Assembly (NCBI GenBank): GCA_023078555.1
Contig: CM041201.1
Coordinates: 5,649,172 to 5,713,171 of the forward strand
DNA: 64,000 bases
Reading direction: 5' to 3'
From: Ulva prolifera
Lineage: Eukaryota > Chlorophyta > Ulvophyceae > Ulvales > Ulvaceae
The position numbers and the translations under genes were made by a program. This document shows, piece by piece, positions 57,835-64,000 of the stretch. Position 1 is the first letter of the stretch, and each line of letters begins with the position of its first letter. A model generated the notes under the pieces. It was not told the DNA's origin. It did not search any database and saw only the letters and a program-made list of their open reading frames with translations.

Positions 57835-59202
57835 CTACCAGCGAGTATTACCGGACCTCGATAATCTGGGTGACCATGCATGCCTGACACGAGTGGGGTT
57901 CCAATGGGGGGGGGGGGGGGGGGGGGGGGGGCACACATAAACTTCAATCAGAAGAGGGAAATATATGTGGATCTGGTACAGAAGATTACTGGCGGCGGAG
58001 AGCTGTGTCACCGTGGGAGAGGGGGCGCCAGCATGCTGTGCAAGCACGGCGCGGCAGGACGGTTGCAGGTACACCCTCTGCGCCAGCTGCTGGCTTGGGG
58101 TCAGATCGTCTTCACCGCAAAAAGTGCGGGCCAGTGTCTTCTCGGTCAAGAACAGGGTGCACAGCGGATTCATGCCGACAGGCACATTACAGGTGGGCTC
58201 AGCCACCTTGGTTTTGCCTATGGGCTGTTGACTGTCCGTCTCCGCCCCGGTTTTCTGCCGCTTGTTGGACGGCACCCTCATGGGCTGGGAGTCAGGGTGG
58301 ATGCGACTGAAAAAAAAGCACCAGGCCCACAGAATGGACCGGGGGCCGGTCACCGCATACTCCACAAAACCTGCATTCGTAACCATACGGCTGCACAAGT
58401 CGGGCGACAATGCATGACTTGGCCTAAACCCAATACTGAAACGCACCGGTGTCTGCCTTCGGGGCAGGGTCCGCCTCCTTCCGCTTCTTGGTTTTCGGCA
58501 AGGACGGGACCCCAAGCACCGCCCTATCGCTCTGCTGCACTGTCTCGGAGCCGGCAGGCCCGGCGCGACCCGAATCCGAAGCCTGTACGGGCGCCGGTGA
58601 GGCACGTGGGCGCACATGTCCACTGACCAGTTCCTGCATGCTCGGGGTAACCTCATGAGGTCGAAGGCCCCGACAATGGGCCGGCGTGGCGGCCGGGCAT
58701 GGGCGCTAGGAGTGCCCTCCAAGGGGTCCTGTAGCAGAGCCGACGGGATCAAAATCACTTGAGATGGGCACACCTTCCTCCTACCATACAGCTTGACCCA
58801 GGCCAAAGGGGCGTCACATCCAGGCGGGGGTGCGGATAGTCCCTCCCATGCGGGCACCAACATCCTCTCCTGCTCGCGCAGCCACCCCCCGAGTTGCAGG
58901 ATGGCGATGACTACAGCATACTTCACGTATGCAACGCTCTGATCTACGGTTGTTTCGACCCGGTCTACGACCTGTAGCCCGACGTCAAACCAAGCATCGC
59001 AAGCAGCGTGGGAGTCGGGCGTCCCTTTGGGCCCGACCCGCCCCACATTGGTGAAATGACCTGACCTAGATATTAATGTCCCAATAGCGGGCAATAGCGC
59101 CGCCCGCAGACGGCTATGCGGGATGGTTACTGTGACGCTGGTGTCAGGCTGGACACCCCCTTCACGGCAGGCAACAGCACCCTCGCCGCCTACGGCCGAC
59201 AT
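57835..59202 (-). CDS. Unrecognised gene Y in element 2
   Basis: ATG at 59202 (MSAVGGEGAVACREGG). Residues 1-180 look globular (CDAWFDVGLQVVDRVE, VKYAVVIAILQLGGWLREQE, KLYGRRKVCPSQVILIPS). In the middle the annotated frame becomes Arg-rich, while an alternative frame at 58639-58424 reads MQELVSGHVRPRAS and contains the basic cluster KTKKRK, so a frameshift or intron is likely there. The C-terminal part is again protein-like (NPLCTLFLTEKTLARTFCGEDDLTPSQQ), ending in a Pro run encoded by the 26-nt poly-G tract at 57906-57931. No homology recognised; a candidate for the element's own transposition protein by position only. Confidence 0.4.
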   Translation of the reverse strand: MSAVGGEGAVACREGGVQPDTSVTVTIPHSRLRAALLPAIGTLISRSGHFTNVGRVGPKGTPDSHAACDAWFDVGLQVVDRVETTVDQSVAYVKYAVVIAILQLGGWLREQERMLVPAWEGLSAPPPGCDAPLAWVKLYGRRKVCPSQVILIPSALLQDPLEGTPSAHARPPRRPIVGAFDLMRLPRACRNWSVDMCAHVPHRRPYRLRIRVAPGLPAPRQCSRAIGRCLGSRPCRKPRSGRRRTLPRRQTPVRFSIGFRPSHALSPDLCSRMVTNAGFVEYAVTGPRSILWAWCFFFSRIHPDSQPMRVPSNKRQKTGAETDSQQPIGKTKVAEPTCNVPVGMNPLCTLFLTEKTLARTFCGEDDLTPSQQLAQRVYLQPSCRAVLAQHAGAPSPTVTQLSAASNLLYQIHIYFPLLIEVYVCPPPPPPPPHWNPTRVRHAWSPRLSRSGNTRW

Positions 59203-59389
59203 CTTCTGTAACACTAATTTAACAGCTCGCGGTTATTGAACGGGACGCAGTACGCGCTTGGGTACTGCCAGCGTCAGTAGCCGAGGGACAATACCGCGTA
59301 CGTACACACAGGTCAGAGTGGAGATCGATGCAGTGAAGACACGCGGGGCCGACGATGCCTCATATAAAGGGAATTACCTCGCCATTAGA

Positions 59390-59690
59390 AACCAAGCTGG
59401 CCTTGGCGAGCTGCACAGGACGTCACAGCATCGACACTGTGCACGCGGGCATCCTGTAGACACTTCAGCCGTGCAGGGCACATGCATTGCTCGCATGCGG
59501 AATGGTTGGTGGCCCACCAACCATTCCGCGATGGCGCTGACTGGGCTCATGCATTGCTCGCATGCGGAATGGTTGGTGGGCCACCAACCATTCCACGGTG
59601 GCGCTGACTGGGCACATGCATTGCTCGCATGCGGAATGGTTGGTGGGCCACCAACCATTCCACGGTGGCGCTGACTGGGCACATGCATTC
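59390..59690 (-). repeat. Right inverted arm: unique 95 bp plus palindromic satellite (3 copies)
   Basis: Inverted counterpart of 51037-51535: CCATTAGAAACCAAGCTGGC to CAGCCGTG, then three 66-bp palindromic units (centres near 59518, 59585 and 59652). Confidence 0.9.
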
Positions 59691-59723
59691 CGCATGGTGG
59701 CCGCCATATGGGGGATGACCTAC

Positions 59724-62700
59724 TTACACAGTACGCCCGGAGGCCTTATTCGCTGTCTGCCAGTACTGAACACCTCCTGCCGTCCGTTTCACCGGAACCA
59801 GCTGCCCGGCCATAGCATCAATGTTCACTACATACCGGCCAGTGTAAGCTGAGGAACGGTGATGCACGCCATCAACCCTGTAAAACTCGGGAGCGCGGTT
59901 CAGCTCCTCATCCGCCTCCCTGCATCCGGGTGTATAGGGTGTACTACACTCGTACACGTCTGTCACACCGAGGTACAGTACGCTGGCCTCTACAGTGCAG
60001 GTTCTACAGATATTCGACCCGTCTGCCGTGCTGAGCCTGGCACGGACTATGTATTGCAAGTCGCCGACATAGTACCGATCCTGGCCCCTATTCGTACCCT
60101 CTTCTACTACATGGTACTTCAGCAGGCACCATCGATTGTCTTTCTTACCCTGACCAGTGTGCTGCGCACAGGTCAGGACATCCCCTACCAAAGCCCGCCC
60201 TCGCAGGAATTTTCGCAGGTGCACCTCACAGAGCTGCCGCTCAGCAACAACCTCCCCAGCAACCGGCAGCCCAAGCGCCCGCATGATGGCCTCTCTCCTG
60301 CCGTAGCCCGCACCCAAGACCCGCTGGGTCGGCCACCCTGCATCCTGCAGGGCGTCCTGGTGGTAGAGCAGGTAAGGCAGCCCGGACAACTCACCGACCC
60401 CAGTGTACCCCAGCGGCATCACTTCTTTCTTCTCTTCGGCGTCGAGGTCCTTACCCGCCCCAAACACCCTGTCGTCATCACCGTCATCAGAGTCGGTGTC
60501 GCCCATGTGCACAGCGGCCCGGACCTTGCGCCGTTTTGACCGACGGTGTTTCTCTGAGGCCACGGCCTCTTGCAACGTGCGCATGGCCGCCTCTGCCGTC
60601 TCGCTGCTGTGAAGCAGCCTCATGCATGTGCGCCGCAGCAGCTCATCGTTGACATACACTTTCTCTGGTGATTTGGTGGAACGATATTTGATCAGCCGTT
60701 TAAGTAGCTGCACCATGCGTTCGATCCAGAACTCTAGACAGAAGAACGCAGGCCCACAGCATCTCACCTGGTCCGGTAGGTGCCAGGCTGCAATATGAAG
60801 CTTGAAGGTGCAGATCACCTCCCCCCCAAAGAGATCTTCTGCCATCGCGCCGTACTTCATCAATGCGTCTTGAGCTGCTTTGATCCGGGGTGCGGTATGC
60901 TGGAGCTCCTCGTACCGCAGGAAATACAGGGTGCCTGCCCGGAGGTGCGTCCACATCTCCTCGAACACCAGCCGAACATCCTCCTGGTCGGGCTCCCATT
61001 GGAGGTCGTGCAGCAAGTACAAGGAGAACGTCTCAGTGAACGCAAGCCAGTCCTCCATGAGCCACCGAGACCGGTGCCTGCAGCAGTGCAAACTTGAAGC
61101 GAGCCACCTGCTGGCCTCCACAAGATGTAAGGTTCACGACATTTGTGCATGGGACAGCTGCCAGCAGTAACCAGTGACCGTATTGTGGGGGGCCGCGGAA
61201 CCGCACTTGGTGATGTCGGTGTACACTTTCTTGAACAGATAAGTGTGCATGATGTGGGACGCGCGGGCAGCGATCTGGGCCACCACCTCTTTAGGCAGCT
61301 GATACAACCGCCTGGGGCCTGCAGGGCGGGCTTTCTTACGCCTCTTCGAACTCGGCAGCCACTGATTCCAGAAGTCCATGAGGAGGCCAAGGAGGAACAC
61401 GTGCGCGACACCGTAGCGGAAGAAGTGGCATGGACTGCAGAAACAACCTCCTTCACGGTGTATTCATGGGTCCAGATGACGGTATGGCAGCTGTCCTGAG
61501 GTAGGGGTGCGCACTTGAAGTATGAGAGGGTGCTGAACAGGGAAGACCCTTTAACCCCCAGGCGGATGTGCTCCTTCTTCGCAAGTTTCTGCCGTTCCAG
61601 CAGGGTGTCTTTGGCAGTGTAGCGGTCCAACGTGGGGCTGGTGGTCTGCATGCAAGGCTCCTGGTGGGCGTATTGGCAGAACATCGACCATGCATGCTGG
61701 CACAGGGGCCGCAGGACAGAGGAAAGATTCAAATACAAGGGTAGCCGCACCTGAGCGATCAACAAGTCTGCTGTGTGGCCGCGAGCGCACATCTCTGAAG
61801 CAGAGTACTTCAGCCGGCAGTCCTTTGCCAGGGTCGCCGGGTCGATGGTGGTAACCTCGGACCACTTCGTGCGAGGGGGGGGGGCCCCGGGGTCTGGTTC
61901 CATACTGCCGGGCACCATCCTCGGCACCGCCCCCGCGGCAATCTCCGTCTCTTGCGCCGCTGTGAGGGGCTTTCCTTGATCAGGCCCCGCAGCGTGAACC
62001 GGCTGAGGCTGGATGACCGGGCCGTGGAACCCAAGCCAGCTGCACGGCGGATGATTGATAAGGACAGTAGTGAGCCCCACAGCCATGTCGGAGGGGGTGG
62101 CGGAGGCGGGCTTGGCAGGGATGCCAGGGGTAAGCAGGGGTGGTCAGAGGCAGCATGGCGACGGCACGGCAACTGGAGCCATCATACCGAACTGTGTTGG
62201 CTGCGAACACCCAGACGCCGTTCTGGGCGCAACGGAAGCACGCCCTCTTGCCGCCGTGCCCGATGCTGTTGGTCAACTTCTGCATCCACGGAATGTCGCC
62301 CTCCACACAGCAGAGCACAGGCCAGATGCGCAGAACTGTTCCGTCAGGCATCTCGACTTTGAGAGCCTCGACCCCGTCCTCGCCCTTCCTGGCTGCATTG
62401 TAGGGGGCTTATAGTGAACACAGCGCACATTAAGCACTGGCCGGACATGAGTGTGCGGTGGGTACACACTCGCCAGACTGACACGTACCTGGGTCATGCT
62501 TCTTGAAGAACTCGAGGACCTGTGCAAGGATGCTGTCCATGTTCGTGGGTTCAGTTGGGCCCTCGACTACCCCCAGGGGGATCCAGGCCTCATTGCAATG
62601 AGACAGATGAGGGGGGAGGTCCAGCAGGCGGATGCCCCAGATTGTGGTCCCGTGTTGCTTGTTCACGTACAGTTGGGCGCCGTCACCCCCTGCAAGCGGA

Positions 62701-63721
62701 CTTAGTGTCGGGGAGAGGCTGCTGCAGGCCCCACTGGACCCAGACGATATTGTGGGCCTGGCAACTGAGTGACGGGGACCCAGGATACGCCGAACTCAAG
62801 CCGAGCGCACCCAAGCTGAAAAGCAGTGCAATTTCGTCCGGGTCAGCCTTGGCGAAAATCCCGCCGCATGCGGCGTTCAGGGCACGTCCGGCAGGGGACT
62901 GCCAGAAACCGGCGGGATCCATTAGCGCGTGCACTCGATGAGCACGAACCGCGGCCAGGACGCCAGGTTGCAGAATCAGGTCTTTCAGCGATGCGGCCTC
63001 CCCAAAGTAGAAGACACTCCGGCAAGGTGCACCCTTGCCTGCCAGGTCCACCTCGAAACGCTTCTGGGTGCACCCTGGGGTGTTGCAGACATCGTCCAAG
63101 TGGTGGGTATGATCACACGGCTTTATACCTGGGAAGAGAGTCCAGCACTGTGGGCACACGTGCCGGGTCACTGAAGAGACATCTGGTACAGCCAGGACAG
63201 CCTTGACCAGGTGGAAGGATGGGGGGAACATATTCCCATCTGGTAAGAGTAGGTAATGCACAAAACGACACCACATGTCCACCACAACATCACTCATCCG
63301 GAACATGCTCTTCAGGCTGGCGATCCACATTGATACAGTCAACACTGTGAGACGGCAGGTGTCGGAGACCGGATCCATCCGTCTCTGACGCCACCATGCG
63401 GCAGTCCCCTTCACGGCTGCAGCCTCAGCTGCGACCTGTGGACCCTCGCGGCCATCGAGGGAGTCGCTCTGCACATATTCACCAGCCATTTACACCGACA
63501 GGGAGCAGGGGGTGGGTGCCCAGCACAAGAGCAAATCGGATAATCAGGCTGCGTCGGGAGACACCGAAAGGACAAACCTCAGTAGAGGCTGTGTCCCAGT
63601 CATCTCCTGACAGGCTGGAGAAGACACTGCTGGCGTCGTCGTATAGGCTGTCCACATCGTCGTCTCCGTAGTCTTCTTCGGATACGTCGGAGCCCTCAGG
63701 GACCTGGCCACATGACACCAA
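59724..63721 (-). CDS. CACTA Tnp2-type transposase, second copy (multi-exon)
   Basis: Blocks on the - strand, in order: 63721-63500 (acidic N-terminus), 63489-62690 (MWIASLKSMFRMSDVVVD, CPQCWTLFPGIKPCDH and CNTPGC metal-binding region), 62666-62470 (VEGPTEPTNMDSIL), ~62400-62130 (CCVEGDIPWMQKLTNSIGH with an acidic catalytic residue, CFRCAQ), ~61900-61420 (LGVKGSSLFSTLSYFKC), 61400-61134 and 61121-59724 (FKLHIAAWHLPDQVRCCGP, FWIERMVQLLKRLIKYRST). A GTACGTG donor after 62485 and similar sites support splicing. It aligns block by block with the transposase at 37649-42640 but is clearly diverged from it. The stop is at 59724. Upstream sequence continues beyond the window. Confidence 0.75.
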
Positions 63722-64000
63722 TCACGATCACCAGGTAGTCAGCACTCGAGAGCAGACGAGGTGATCAGGGACAGGCGCACCTCGAAGAGGACCTCGTCGA
63801 CTCGACCGAGGTCGACAACGCCGGGAGGCTGGTTGCCCGCCACTGGCTGGTTGCCTGTGTCATCTCCCGTGCCCTCGCCCCGAGTCTGAGCGCGCCCCAC
63901 GGCTTGTCCCCCGGGGCAGTCGCGGGGGTGATTCTGGGCAGTCAGAAGCCTGTCAAACGGTTTACTACATTTAGTGCACTTGTATAGCAGCTTTTTGTCC
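63722..64000. other. Upstream of the second CACTA transposase
   Basis: Probable 5' region of the - strand transposase. A Cys pair can be read on the - strand (CTKCSKPFDRL near 63970), which may be part of an additional upstream exon. Nothing more can be supported at the window edge. Confidence 0.35.

Larger units (their letters stand above)
51037..59690. mobile_element. Candidate inverted-repeat element 2 with Ulp1, RepX and two unknown genes
   Basis: Inverted arms at 51037-51535 and 59390-59690 enclose Ulp1-2 (+), RepX-2 (-) and two further - strand genes. This parallels element 1 (same gene pair, convergent, between inverted repeats), although the repeats are unrelated in sequence. Alternatively the arms are subterminal repeats of neighbouring CACTA elements and the gene block lies between two such ends, because a CACTA transposase begins just outside the right arm. 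Confidence 0.45.

Overview
This window looks like transposon-dense nuclear DNA from a eukaryote, probably a microalga or similar protist; the species cannot be resolved. The evidence is spliceosomal GT-AG introns (many donors read GTGCG), a Ty1/copia pol, two CACTA-type (Tnp2) transposases, a non-LTR retrotransposon tail, a hAT-like MITE, very long (TG)n arrays and several poly-G tracts of more than 20 nt. GC content changes abruptly between blocks. I see no rRNA gene, no intact tRNA gene, no CRISPR array and no convincing single-copy host gene.

Region 1 (1-16975) is mostly GC-rich. A motif around AGCACTTAGGAGG occurs at least eight times in the window, six of them before 3.5 kb. Two 1.5-kb tandem units lie upstream of a TATA box at 4896. 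Next comes one large + strand gene (5257-16879) that I rebuilt as 14 exons with agreeing splice phases except for one frame slip. Its N-terminal third resembles a tyrosine recombinase (Crypton-like) and its C-terminal half carries repeated Cys-rich modules. A 32-bp direct repeat (30/32 identical) flanks the block at 1122 and 16944. Its largest intron contains a 1.2-kb (TG)n array split by a 5'-truncated antisense non-LTR retrotransposon that encodes a restriction-like endonuclease.

Region 2 (16986-46705) is a nested stack. A decayed copia element (gag, protease, integrase, RT, RNase H; 27372-45583) is interrupted by a complete 12,728-bp CACTA element (31289-44016) with 18-bp perfect terminal inverted repeats and a CCT target-site duplication. 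Removing the insert plus one CCT copy leaves the copia reading frame in register. Upstream lie a 457-bp hAT-like MITE with an 8-bp target duplication (20280-20736) and an inverted-repeat-bounded element (20930-27012). That element carries two convergent genes: a Ulp1/C48-type cysteine protease and a repeat-rich protein here called RepX. Long direct repeats A (16986-19985) and A' (45588-46705) flank the stack and may be LTRs or an independent repeat.

Region 3 (46706-64000) holds repeat fragments, then a second Ulp1 + RepX convergent pair (52132-56650) with two unrecognised genes (56756-59202). This block sits between inverted arms made of a 66-bp palindromic satellite (51037-51535 and 59390-59690). 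A second CACTA transposase follows on the - strand (59724-63721) and continues towards the window edge. The recurrence of the Ulp1/RepX pair, the endonuclease element inside (TG)n, and the recombinase gene with its direct repeats are the parts most likely to be new.
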